Assembly: GCF_036669915.1 (NCBI RefSeq)
Contig: NC_089315.1
Coordinates: 11,986,997-12,050,996, forward strand
DNA: 64,000 nucleotides
Direction of reading: 5' to 3'
Origin: Pocillopora verrucosa
Lineage: Eukaryota; Cnidaria; Anthozoa; Scleractinia; Pocilloporidae
Shown piece by piece: positions 23,739-43,800 of the stretch (position 1 is its first letter; the number at the start of each line of letters is the position of its first letter). The position numbers were made by a program, and so were the translations under genes. Under the pieces are notes generated by a model. The model had not been told where the DNA came from, did no database searches, and saw nothing but the letters and a program-made list of their open reading frames with translations.

Positions 23739-26205
23739 AACAGGATGGCCCCCTGCAGGTGTAATTCCTATTTCTTCAGTATTTTTAATGAACTTAGTTT
23801 TGTCGTATCTTCATTCGTATTAACAATAAATACATACTCTCAAGAGGGAATGTACCACAGTCTCTCTCCAAGGATGCTGGCAACATTTCTAATGAATTGG
23901 ATAAGCGCAACAAACAGCTTCACAACACTGACGAGCGAACGCAGCGTATTTATGTATTAGGTCAAATCCAGGCCACTTGAAGAATTATTGCGAAACATTG
24001 ATCTCTCATCAATATTAAATAGGGAAAATGGTCGCTACCCAGTTCTTGCTTCTCTTATCTTCCCGCCCATTTCGACTGGCTATGTGTAAGTACAGTACCA
24101 GAATGACAAAACTCACTTCAAGCACACCTTTTTTTAACTTTAATTGCGTAAAATCCTGTCATTATCAATGCATTATTTACATTTCAAACTACAGATAAGC
24201 TCTAAATACTTGAACACTCTTATGACCGAAAAAAGAAAAAAAATTATAACCCAAGACGGCCCTTCAGCTCTCCAAAATGTGACACACAACCCAAAAGAAA
24301 GTTCTCAGCGCAGCCTTTAGAACCCGCTAAAAACTTCACCATAAAGAATTTCTTTTTATATTCAAACAAGTTACCAACTCACATCCGAAGCAAGCATAAT
24401 TAATCACGATGTCAAAGTGTCTTAAGAATTTTAAGCGCGATACTCACACACTCCCGACGACCAGTTAATCCTCTCACACTCGCATTATTATCACACGATA
24501 TGTATCATTACATAAAGCTAAATATTAATTTCCATCAGAAGTGAAACAATTTAAACTAATTCTTAGACGGTCCAAGGTCTTACGAACACGACCCCCCCTT
24601 CTCCCTTCGAAAAACAAAATAAAGCAGCCTGGCCTGTCCCCAAGTAATCAAAGGCACTTAAGTTGGACACCCTGACAGAGAGTTCTGTCAACGGCCTTGT
24701 CTAACTCCCTCTCTGGACCGCTGGAGAATCAAGTTAGTAACAATAATGATATGCTCCATACGAAACTTAACAAAAGAAACAAATGGCTAATATGATCTAC
24801 ATTCAACCAACCTACGAGACCAATAACCATCGAGAGACATATTTCCATATTCAGCTCTCCTTCCCAACGCAGAAACAAAAAGCAACCTCTAAATGGAACA
24901 TAATTATAATAAAAAAAATTGCAGCTACATCATGTGTCATACTTCAGTTGAAATTACAATTTCAAACCACTCATGATGGACAAGATCAATTCTTTGACAG
25001 GACATACGGCCAATACCGATATATTCTCACGAATAGGAAATCTAATTATAAATAAATTATAACTCATCCCACAATCAGCTACTCTATTGAACACTGCCTT
25101 AATTTCCTCATATTTTCTTACGTTAAAATTGCTGTTTTATCTCCATAGGTGTTTGGTGCTCCCTCTTTGAGCTTATGGCTGTCATATCAAATTATTTGAA
25201 TGTGTTAACTTGCAAGAAGCATTCACCCCCATAACTAAGAAATAAATTTCACATGAAATTGGAACAATTCAAATAGTCAAATAAACATCTGAAAAAAATC
25301 TACCTAATATTAGTATCAAAAGATTTCACTAAAAAAAAATTCCAAACTAAAACCACCCCCTTTAAAATATAGTGGATCATGGGTAGAATTTTGTGTGATG
25401 GAAGTTAACATTAATTAATCACCTAAGTCACTGTTTGTCATGGACAAAATAGACTTAAGTAGAACTTCAACTATTGGAAAACTCCCATGGTATGACAATT
25501 TTGTAAGGAGAGATTTCCTTAAATCTAAACCAAGGGGACTTACAATTATGCTGACCTTCGTGTGTACTACATTTCACTCTACTTTTCAAAATATTTCCCT
25601 CCAACCCTTGCTTAAATTTAAAACTAAGGTAACATGAAAAACAAGACCAGCTACCAAGTGCCTCCAGGGCACTGTAGCAAACTGTTATCAAGGAACCTGC
25701 TTGAAAATTCACTGTTCTTCATGTTTTTGTCTGAGTCAATCTTCCTTAGTGAGTACTTTTGTCAGCCACTGTTTTAGACAAAAGCTACAAATTAAAACCA
25801 TGGCATCATGATTGAATCACTAAGGGATTATTCATAGCATATCAACAGAACACACCTCACTCATTCAATGCACATTGTGTGTACTTCATTTGAGAAATAA
25901 AAAATTTGAAAGTTCCAACAAACTATTGAAGGCATCAACTTTGCACTGTGATTACACAGAAGAGAATGTCAAAAGCCCCTCAAACAAGACCAGCAAAAAA
26001 CTGCTGTAAAAACAAAATAAATATAAGAAAAAGCTGACGACCCACTCTGTAAGACATGTAAATGATATAATGAGACCTTCTGCAGATGTTTTGCTATGTG
26101 TAACTATCTTTGCAGTAAGGAACACACAACACACACATCCACTGCACGGAAGGTCACTGAAGACTTACTATACCATGCCATAGGGGCAGTGCAAAAAATC
26201 ATTAA
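23739..26205. other. gene-poor AT-rich stretch
   Basis: Only short open frames without splice or family support. I see nothing I can name. Confidence 0.35.
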
Positions 26206-26403
26206 CCCTTGAAGTCCCACTAGTGACAGAATTTCTCCTTAAATTATCAGTACAATATCAAGCAGACAAGTAATGAGAATAAAGAAAAATATCAATTGGG
26301 GGACTACTGGTTGATCCAATTCTAAATTCTCCAAACTAGCATCATATAAATTGTGTGGCAGACAGTAAGGAGAATTAGTCATGAAATCTTGGGAGTTAAA
26401 GGG
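26206..26403 (+). repeat. TTAA foldback MITE, copy 4 (both ends and both TTAA intact)
   Basis: TTAA (26202-26205), CCCTTGAAGTCCCA, the family interior, then TGGGAGTTAAAGGG and TTAA (26404-26407). This is the cleanest copy of the family and defines its limits at about 198 bp. Confidence 0.85.
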
Positions 26404-27080
26404 TTAAAATGCAATTAATGAGTGTGGTTTATCTTACACATTACGCTATGAAGTATGTAGCACACACAGATTTGTATAAAATTCCTTTACAGAGTTCTCT
26501 GTTATGTACATGAATAAAGTACCAGTACTTCTATGAATATGTTCTAAAGAAAGCTCTCTACAAATGGAGTAACATGTACAGTAACTTATACACATAGTAG
26601 TAATAATAGCAGATTGGGCTGCCTGAGTTGTGGAATATTCTTGTGGAGTTGTAATATTTCACAATGTCCGGTACTTGTCTTCTGGAATAGGTCTGTACGA
26701 TCAATAAAGAATATCACAAAATTAAATTGATAGAATGAACACATACCTATTTAATAAAGTTTACACAGCATTTAAGTGCAGATTTTTTATGTACCGAAAA
26801 CCATGCCAAATTAAGAAAGTTTGTACGAAATTTAATTATATATTTGTTATTTCAGTAGGTTATTTCTGTGTTTCATGTACATGTACATGTAATCAAGAAA
26901 ATTGCAAACAACAGTTGGGAAACTATAAACAATAAACCTAAGTCATGACTATATACATCTGTACATGGTGACATTCAAATAAACAGCAGTGTAGCTTCTG
27001 AGAGCCTATTTGGTTAAATGGCAAACAAAGTCCTCTGTCCAGCAATTCTAATATTATTTTTTTTTAATGAATTGCCTATA

Positions 27081-36668
<9,588 letters not shown>

Positions 36669-36679
36669 TGAAAATAACG

Positions 36680-36691
36680 GGAGTAACTTTT

Positions 36692-36724
<33 letters not shown>

Positions 36725-36829
36725 CGTAACAGGGTAATTTGGTATATCAACTGAGTTGATAACGTAAATTGCCGGCCATAAAGATTTTCAAAGCTGACGT
36801 TTCGAGTGATAGCCCTTCGTCAGAGTAAA
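36680..36829 (-). mobile_element. short Penelope-like retroelement copy with 11-bp target duplication
   Basis: Family landmarks on plus are AGAAACTGTGGTGCTGCGTC, GGGAGAGCGTAACAGGGTAA, TATCAACTGAGTTGATAACG, AAATTGCC..AAAG and CTGACGTTTCGAG. The insert is flanked by the exact direct repeat TGAAAATAACG (36669-36679 and 36830-36840). A variable-length 11-bp duplication with no terminal inverted repeats of the insert itself points to target-primed insertion. On the minus strand the copy begins at a hammerhead core (36823-36796), as reported for Penelope-like elements. No protein is encoded. Confidence 0.6.
36796..36823 (-). ncRNA. hammerhead-ribozyme-like core, copy A
   Basis: On minus: CTGACGA, then AGGGC-TATC-ACTC as stem II (one C/A mismatch at its closing end), then GAAAC and GTC. 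This satisfies the CUGANGA...GAAA...UH core. Stem III would be only AC/GU, a palindrome that could pair in a dimer. The nucleotides outside form a 2-bp stem I (TC/AG). Activity is not shown. Confidence 0.5.
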
Positions 36830-36840
36830 TGAAAATAACG

Positions 36841-37411
36841 ACCTGCCAGTGGTTTGTTTTCGTTCCCCGGTAGTTGAGGCAATTTTATCCATTGCATTCC
36901 CGATGCCCCTCTACGCGGGGTGGGGATTAAGTAGGTAATGAGTTTAACTGTCACTTGTTTGCGAACTCATTTTGCAGACTGGACTTGAATTTTTACTTAA
37001 CAGGAAATCAGAAATTTACAAACGAGAACAAGATATTATTTTAATTCATTGTATAATTTTAAAAATTTAAGGAGAAAAAAATTAAAAGAGGAATTGACTT
37101 TGTTATATTTTCCTCGGGAGTCGGGCCTTTCATTGCCTTTCACTGGCAGTAAAAGTGGATACCCTGGTAACCTCGAGAGAGAGAGAGAGAGGGGGGGAGG
37201 GAAATTATCGATTGGTCTCAAAGGGTTAGGGAGTGTCTACAAATGATATGAAACAAATCTATTTACAAAAGTAAACTTCCTAAAGCTAGTAACTGATGCC
37301 AAACAAACAGGACAGCTACTTGAGCCCTTGTGTTCAAATTAAAGGCCTAACAACAAAGAAAAAAAGAGCCTCGTTCAGTTCCTTTGAAACCAGGAATATC
37401 GCTGCTTCCTC
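36841..37411. other. intergenic between EEIG1-like and LDAF1-like genes
   Basis: No exon is supported. A (GA)n tract with a poly-G end lies at about 37174-37200. The right part probably holds the 3' UTR of the LDAF1-like gene. Confidence 0.35.
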
Positions 37412-37906
37412 TTAGAATACACGGAATTGGGCGGTTTCTTGACGCATGCGTCGATTACTTGATCGTCGAGACTTATTGAAAAGTGTGCAATTCCTGGCGG
37501 TTCGTTGGATGATTTTCTGCACCCTCGTAACAAAGCAAAATGTGAGGTATAAGAAGACTGCCAACACGCCTCCACTCAACATCACAGGGGATAGAATGAC
37601 GAGTAAGGAGAATGACGCTACAGTGACGGTTCCCCCGAAAACTAGAAGTGCGCAGAACGATATGGAAAGAAACGAGCCTAATACAAAGGCTAAGAAAACC
37701 AGAAAAGGCAAAAAACCAAGAACGACCAAGATGACCAAAAATAGGCACATAAAAGGATGGTTCTCAAGAAAATGTTGAGCTTGCCTGATCACAGGCATTG
37801 CTTGACAGTCTGCTTTCAGACTGGATGCGTATTGAATCGTTTGTCGAACATTACTCTTCAGCCTTAAGCTTGGAAACACCTGTTCCATACGCTCGATCCA
37901 AACCAT
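37412..37906 (-). CDS. LDAF1/promethin-like lipid-droplet assembly protein
   Basis: A single open frame of 164 residues with ATG at 37906. The centre (about residues 46-125) is a long, nearly continuous hydrophobic block beginning HPFMCLFLVILVVLGFLPFL and continuing through FGGTVTVASFSLLVILSPVM to LSGGVLAVFLYL. The HPF..L...V start and the hairpin-like double hydrophobic segments match LDAF1 (promethin/TMEM159), which partners seipin in the ER to set sites of lipid-droplet formation. The N-terminus is hydrophilic and the C-terminus very basic (NKSRRSSNRRMRQE). A TTCCCTAG acceptor sits 10 bases before the ATG, so a 5' non-coding exon is likely. The assignment rests on domain pattern and length. 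Confidence 0.7.
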   Translation of the reverse strand: MVWIERMEQVFPSLRLKSNVRQTIQYASSLKADCQAMPVIRQAQHFLENHPFMCLFLVILVVLGFLPFLVFLAFVLGSFLSISFCALLVFGGTVTVASFSLLVILSPVMLSGGVLAVFLYLTFCFVTRVQKIIQRTARNCTLFNKSRRSSNRRMRQETAQFRVF

Positions 37907-37991
37907 GGCGACAAAAAACTAGGGAAGAGAACACAACAACAACAAAATCATTATAAAGAAACCAACTCTCGGTAACAGGCTAGAAAAGTTC

Positions 37992-38268
37992 CTAGATAAA
38001 GGGGGTAAGTTTCCGAAGAAACTGTAGTGCTGCGTCGGTGGGAGAGTATAACAGGGTAATTTAGTATTATCAACCGAGTTGATAACGTATATTAGCCACT
38101 TAATTCGATCTCTTTAGTTTCTCTTTAATTCTATGGTTTGGATATTCGTCAGAGCGTTAGCTTTTTGTCAATCGCTCTGAAGAAGGGCTAACGCTCGAAA
38201 CGTCAGCTTTTAAACTCTTTACGGTTGCCAATTTACGTTATCAACTCAGTTGATAGTACTAAATTACT
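37992..38268. mobile_element. two-armed Penelope-like retroelement copy with 12-bp target duplication
   Basis: The exact direct repeat CTAGAAAAGTTC flanks the insert (37980-37991 and 38269-38280). The left arm (to about 38170) is in minus orientation (AGAAACTGTAGTGCTGCGTC, ACAGGGTAATTTAGTATTAT, CAACCGAGTTGATAACG). The right arm is in plus orientation and begins at a hammerhead core (38177). The two copies therefore meet head to head at their ribozyme ends. This fits 5'-inverted retrotransposition more than a DNA-type MITE, whose target duplication would be short and fixed. Confidence 0.65.
38174..38207 (+). ncRNA. hammerhead-ribozyme-like core, copy B (best copy)
   Basis: CTGAAGA at 38177-38183 (CUGANGA), AGGGC-TAAC-GCTC forming a 4-bp stem II with a TAAC loop (38184-38196), GAAA at 38197-38200, then C and the cleavage-site triplet GTC at 38202-38204. 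Stem I is GCT (38174-38176) paired with AGC (38205-38207). Stem III is the 2-bp palindrome AC/GU, too short to fold alone but able to pair between two RNA copies. All conserved core positions are present. Known minimal hammerheads of Penelope-like elements have this layout. Cleavage itself is an inference. Confidence 0.6.
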
Positions 38269-38280
38269 CTAGAAAAGTTC

Positions 38281-40873
38281 GTCAGCAAACGGCTTTTTTT
38301 TTTCTTACCCAACATACAAACTTTTAAGTTACTAATGTAGGTGAAACAACTTCCTTGAATTCATAAAACAGCTGTATATTTCCCTAAGCATTACTCGTCA
38401 AAACAGATTTCAAATAAAAAAGGATCCTATGCAGAATTGCGCTTACTTGCAATTCCAGTGGTGAGGTTCATATGTCGCTTATGAAAAGAAAGACTTTAAA
38501 TATTCGTCTATGCAGGGGAAGTTGTTAAACCTACATCTTATTCTATAATCATACTAAAACTGCAGAATTTACTAGTTTCGGGTAGGTTTAAACTGAATTT
38601 GCACCATTACGACAGAGCTAACCTGGGTAGAAGTCTTTTTGCGTTTCCCCTTAGCCAAGTGAAGTGCGGGCTCAGAAGTAGGTTCCGTGAAAATATAGGG
38701 CGAAAGGGAGCAAAGAAATTGCCTTTGCACCACTAGCGCTTTTCTCTCTTTAGCTCCTTCTTCTCCCTTATGCCTACACGCTTCTACTGCTTGGCCTGAG
38801 GGGAACGAAAAGGACATCTATGCAAGCCAAGGAAGATATTTTGATGAGCAAAGTCGCACGAGTCAACCTTGCTTTTACCCTTTGCCATGTGCGCTTATAC
38901 TACGAAAAATTCTCTTTCCAGAAGGTCTGCATTTTCAGGACCATTCCATTTCCATGTTAGAATCTATCTTTCCTGTCAAATTTTAGGAGGTCTATTGAGT
39001 AAGCCCATTTTTTTCTTCTTAAAAAAGTTAAAATTCACCAAGAGTCTTCTAGCTTACCTCACAAAGTTGAACTCGTAAATCCACTTGTTTCAATTACGTA
39101 ACAGTCACTTAATAGGCACACTGACAGCGCCTGACGTCCCCGCGCGAGCGCGCTAAATTCAACAGTTAACTCGTTTCTACTCCAAAGTGGAGAAAGGTTT
39201 TTAAAGAGCATACGGGAAATTCTTTTGAGCAAGAGTGTACCGGCTGGAGCTTACGCCAAAAATTTAGTTGAAGCAGCATCATAGTAACCGTTTGGTCATC
39301 TTAAGGTACAAATGTAGCACACTGTACTTTGCTTTATTTAATTACGTCTGCCTTCCTCTTCAAGCTGATTACGTTGTTACATACAATCAGTTTACAAGCC
39401 TTCCAAAAGATGAATTATAAATTTTATTCATCGATTGCATTAACTCCAAGCTACCTGGCTGTTAAATTGTCAAACAGGTTAGGATTAGGGTTCTTTTTAA
39501 CTTCTATTTTTCTAGGTTACGACAACATGTAGTATTTCTAGTGTTTTCATATATTCAATCATTAAAAAAAAAAGGGAAACCAAATCATGTAATCAAATCA
39601 ATAAACATTGACTGTGCATAATACATAATCTGAAAAACCTACAATCTACGTGACAAATATTTATATGACTCAACCGGCGTCAGCTGCGTCGCTCTACCAC
39701 CACAACCTAACGTTCAATTGCATTAAAACTGCACAGCACCGGTATTGCAGAGGTCATGGGTTGAAATCCCGTACAGGCCTGAATTTTTTTTTAGGCCCTA
39801 TTTTCACTACTCCTCAAGTGGTGTTCATTACTGCGAAGATCGCTTTCATATTCACGGTATAAAACTGTTCAAATGAAATGAAATTACAAAGTTTCCTCTC
39901 CTCCATGGGAATTCTTAGAGAAGACTCCAAGTGATAAAGTGTCCGATGGCGACTGTTTTTTAATAAAAGATCAGTATACCACGATTTGTTCTTTAACGGA
40001 TAAACCTAAAGTTGATACGGAGTTTTCTCCATATTATTCTCCCAGCTGATTCAAGCATCTTACAACGACCACTAAGAGCATGATATCTGAACTGGTGGAG
40101 TGAGTTTCTTTGCTTAACACCACTGTGTAAAAATTTGGATAATTTAATAGTTTTCTACATCTTGTAACCATTTAATCTATTGCCCTAACGACAGCAACAT
40201 CTGCATTTCTTAGGAATTAATTTTTTCTACTTCTTTTAATCGAATTAAAGTTATTTTACTCAGTTTTGTTACAAGAAAATTTGTCCACTCTAAGCCTGTT
40301 CAAACACACAAAAAATATGTCACTAAACTTCTTGAAAGTCTTCGACGCAATGCTAAAGATTGTAATATCCTTACGATGTTACTTTAGTAAGTAACTTCAT
40401 GACTTCAAACCGCGACCGAAGGTATACTTTGTTTAAAACCAGGCAAATTAAATTTTACCAAAAAAAAAAAAAAAAAGAGAAAAAAAGCAACCTGAGGCAA
40501 AGGCGTTTTTGAGCCTCACATAGCGATCATACGTCTTCCCCAGCTATCTATCGCACACTTTGACTCCTCTGTTTAAACGTAATGCTAAAAAAAGCACAAT
40601 AGGAAGAAGGGAACGAAACATTTAACTTCCACGTGTCAGTGAGACGTCCACAATTAGGGAAAGTCATAGGTATAGCAAACTTGCGCCGCTGTCTCAATCG
40701 ATCATAAGCAAAAGTTAAAAGAGTCACGAATGACTCACCCACGTTTTGTAGGGCTTCGGACAGTTCCACGTGGACTTTTGATCGTCCACTTATAAGTTGT
40801 TATGATTTACACTTTATCGAAAAACGCATTATTTCCGTTACTAAAAAACAGTTCCCTAAAAAACAGTTGCTCT
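38281..40873. other. intergenic, SINE-like fragment only
   Basis: No convincing gene. An 81-codon open frame at 38817-38572 on minus is basic and Ser/Thr-rich with no recognisable motif, so I leave it uncalled. An HVELSEALQNV-coding piece followed by GTGAGT near 40770-40732 (minus) may be a stray exon but has no partner. Confidence 0.35.
39738..39860 (+). repeat. tRNA-derived SINE-like fragment
   Basis: GGTCATGGGTTGAAATCCCG carries a pol III B-box match (GGTTGAAATCC) and is followed by a T-tract and a stem AGGCCTGAATTT/TTAGGCC. A non-tRNA body follows (GTTCATTACTGCGAAGATCG). No cloverleaf can be drawn, so it is not a tRNA gene. Confidence 0.45.
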
Positions 40874-43800
40874 TTACAAATAATCAGCTATGATTGGGTA
40901 ATCTAGTTCAACCAGAATATCATACAGTTTCCCTACTGTGCTATGAGCCTTGACCTCCCAATTTCTTAAGACTTCATCAGCTGGATTTTCTATTCTTCTG
41001 TTGTCAAGGTATTGGATGGTGGTGTTGTCCAAACCAAGTTTCTCTGCTAAAGCTTTCCAATTGTCGTTCGCTGAAAATCCCAATGAAAAATGAACAAGGT
41101 TGGATTTTCGCCAATCTAAACATTACACTATCCCTAACGCAACCATCCTTGGAACAGTCAATCATCAAGAACGAGAACGACAACAATTCAAAACAAACAA
41201 ACAGACAAACAAATCAGGCAAATTGGCTCGTGGATAAATGATTCTTCATAGATCAGACAGCTTGCACACAGTAAGAAAGGGTGGCTCCACACAGACATAG
41301 ATCTGGGAATTAAACTCATCATGACATTTGAACGTCTGGCATCTTTTTGGTCAATATTGAATGAGAAGTATGCATCGGAAACAATACACAATATAATTAT
41401 TGTCTTAGCCACTGCCTGAGTTTTAAGATTGCACTGTAGCTGACCATAAGTTAACGAAAATTGTGAAAAGGGATGCCACAATTTTGTATCTCTTTTTAGC
41501 ATCCTGGAAGTTTTTACATCGACGTAACAAAAGTCTTACTCTTCTTTTCCCATCTCTTGGTGATCTGTTCTACTCAATTAATCATAACCATTACAGTTTC
41601 CTCAAATGTGATTGGTGCAGTAGCTGCTTTATTTTTCACTAATCATTCGTTCATGAAGAAGACGTGACAAGACGAAAAAAACATCTTTCTCTAAAACATT
41701 TAATGTTACTCAAGCTTATTCTTAGTCTTTTCACGAAAGCGCCTACTATGTGGGAGTAAGCCGTACTGTTGGCGTTTCATACAGTTAAAAGTAATTCTAG
41801 CTTTTCTGAATTTTAATTGATAGGCAGATTGAGATGGAACATACCACACAAGTTTCTGGTCAGGTCTCTTCGATGGGAGTAGCGTATCTCTCTTACAAAC
41901 GTATGGGGTGACAGCAGTGGACCTATCAAAGTAACAACAACACATTGTTTATTGTTATGAAAGGAACTGCAAAGCTTTTCCTAAGAGCAGAGATAAAATA
42001 CTTGTTGGCTATCCACTGCCAAGCACGCTGTACGCACGTTTTACTACCCTACGCCTTACTTCGCACCACTGTACACATGCATATGTACAACACCCAACCT
42101 GCGCCTTAGTGTATAACAAGCCGACTGGTCTATCAGAACTCGAGCTAATCCTAACTCCTGTAGCATACAACGAATAGTACAACTTTATTACTCCGACTGG
42201 ACAGGTTGATTATACTTTACAAGTGAGCCCCCTCACCTACCCTCCCCCAAAGTAAAGTATGTCAAGCACAGCATAATGACCAGCTCAGGAAATAAAATAT
42301 GACCTCCCCACCATGTTTTATGATAAACCAAAACCTATAGCTTTATACTCATGCAGGGCTAAATCAACATCATTACTGCAAAACTCACCAATGACTCCCT
42401 TATGAGCAGGCAAGACGTGCCTAAATGTCTTTATCACACTTGGTCTTTCACCATCTGTAATCAGGTTTGTGTATCTACGAATGGAGTAATTTTTGCTTTC
42501 TAGCATCATTTCTGGTAGCTTCGTTTTGTTTTGCCCAGGCACTTTTTCAAGTTCACTCCTCAACAGGTTTATTGCAAGCTGTCCCAGCTTATCTGTGATA
42601 CTAGTTGCTTCAGCGAGGGTTAGGTCTCCAAAACATTTAACTTCTCTCGGACCTGAAAACAATATTAAATGCAGTTCAATGCAATTTCACAGAGTTAACA
42701 ACAAAGAGCCTCAGCATTCTCTAGTAGTCAGCGGTTTAGTATATGCACGTGTCGGAATTCCATGTGCTTTTCATTCGAGGCATTCTTGCGTGTGCTTTGG
42801 GCGTGAACTTTCAGTGCTGTTCGGAGTGGCAGCTCATCGTCCACGCAGTTTCCCCCACCCCTTCCCTCCCTCTTTCCTCTGTTTATTCAGTCTGATGGGT
42901 GCCTGTTTCCCTTTCCTGCGTGGGGGCTCATGGCTGGGTTATCAGGATTTTCCAACCATGGGAGCACACTCCATCTAGGAGCTGGCTGCCAATAGTCAAG
43001 CTCCTCAAATTTTTTTTCACATTTGATCTTGTTATGTATTTTTAGTTTGTCGAGCGTTTTTTTTAACATGAGCCTCTGGCAAACACTTCCCACATCTTCA
43101 ACATTAAATATTAAACTATTCTATTCTATTCCCAGATGTCTTAGGCACCTAACCTCCACTTGGTGATTCAGTTGTTAAATTGATATTGGTATGTACATGA
43201 GCCAAAAATCATAACCTACATGTACAATGCAGGTGTACCTTTTGGTTAGCAATGGCAAAGTATAAGTATTCTCTTATTACATATACAGTAGCCATCTTTA
43301 ATACAAAAAGCAAACACAGGTTGGGGTGTGAAATAAATTCAGACCAAACTGATGGCTGACAGGCAGAATGAAAGAAGGAGGATGGGTAAAGTGAGCATGT
43401 GCTCAACTTTTTGTGCTTATCTCCTTAACCCTTTCACTCCCAGATCGAATTTGTCATTCTCCTCACTGTCAACCACATTATTCTTATGATGTTAGTTCAG
43501 AGAATTTAGTATTGGATCAGCTAATTATCCCCGAATTGATATTTTTCTTTATTCTCATTACTTATCTGGTTGATATAGTTTTGATATTGTAAGGAGAAAT
43601 TCTGTGTTGGTCATTCATGGGAGTGAAAGGGTTAATTAATGTCTTCTTCTACCTTAATCTAATATGGTATCTGAGCAAACTACTCCTAATAGCATCCCTA
43701 ATTTGATTCAATGTGAGCTATGCAAATCCTTGTCCAAAACTATTAGAACACGTTATCCTCAAGGTGATAATGGGTGACAATCAAGTAACCAGCCCCTTTT

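Noticed and set aside
38572..38817. 81-codon minus frame upstream of the LDAF1-like gene
   Set aside because: Basic low-information peptide with no partner exons; could be 5' UTR sequence.
39738..39775. tRNA gene
   Set aside because: B-box-like stretch only; no acceptor or anticodon stems can be drawn, and the downstream body is SINE-like.
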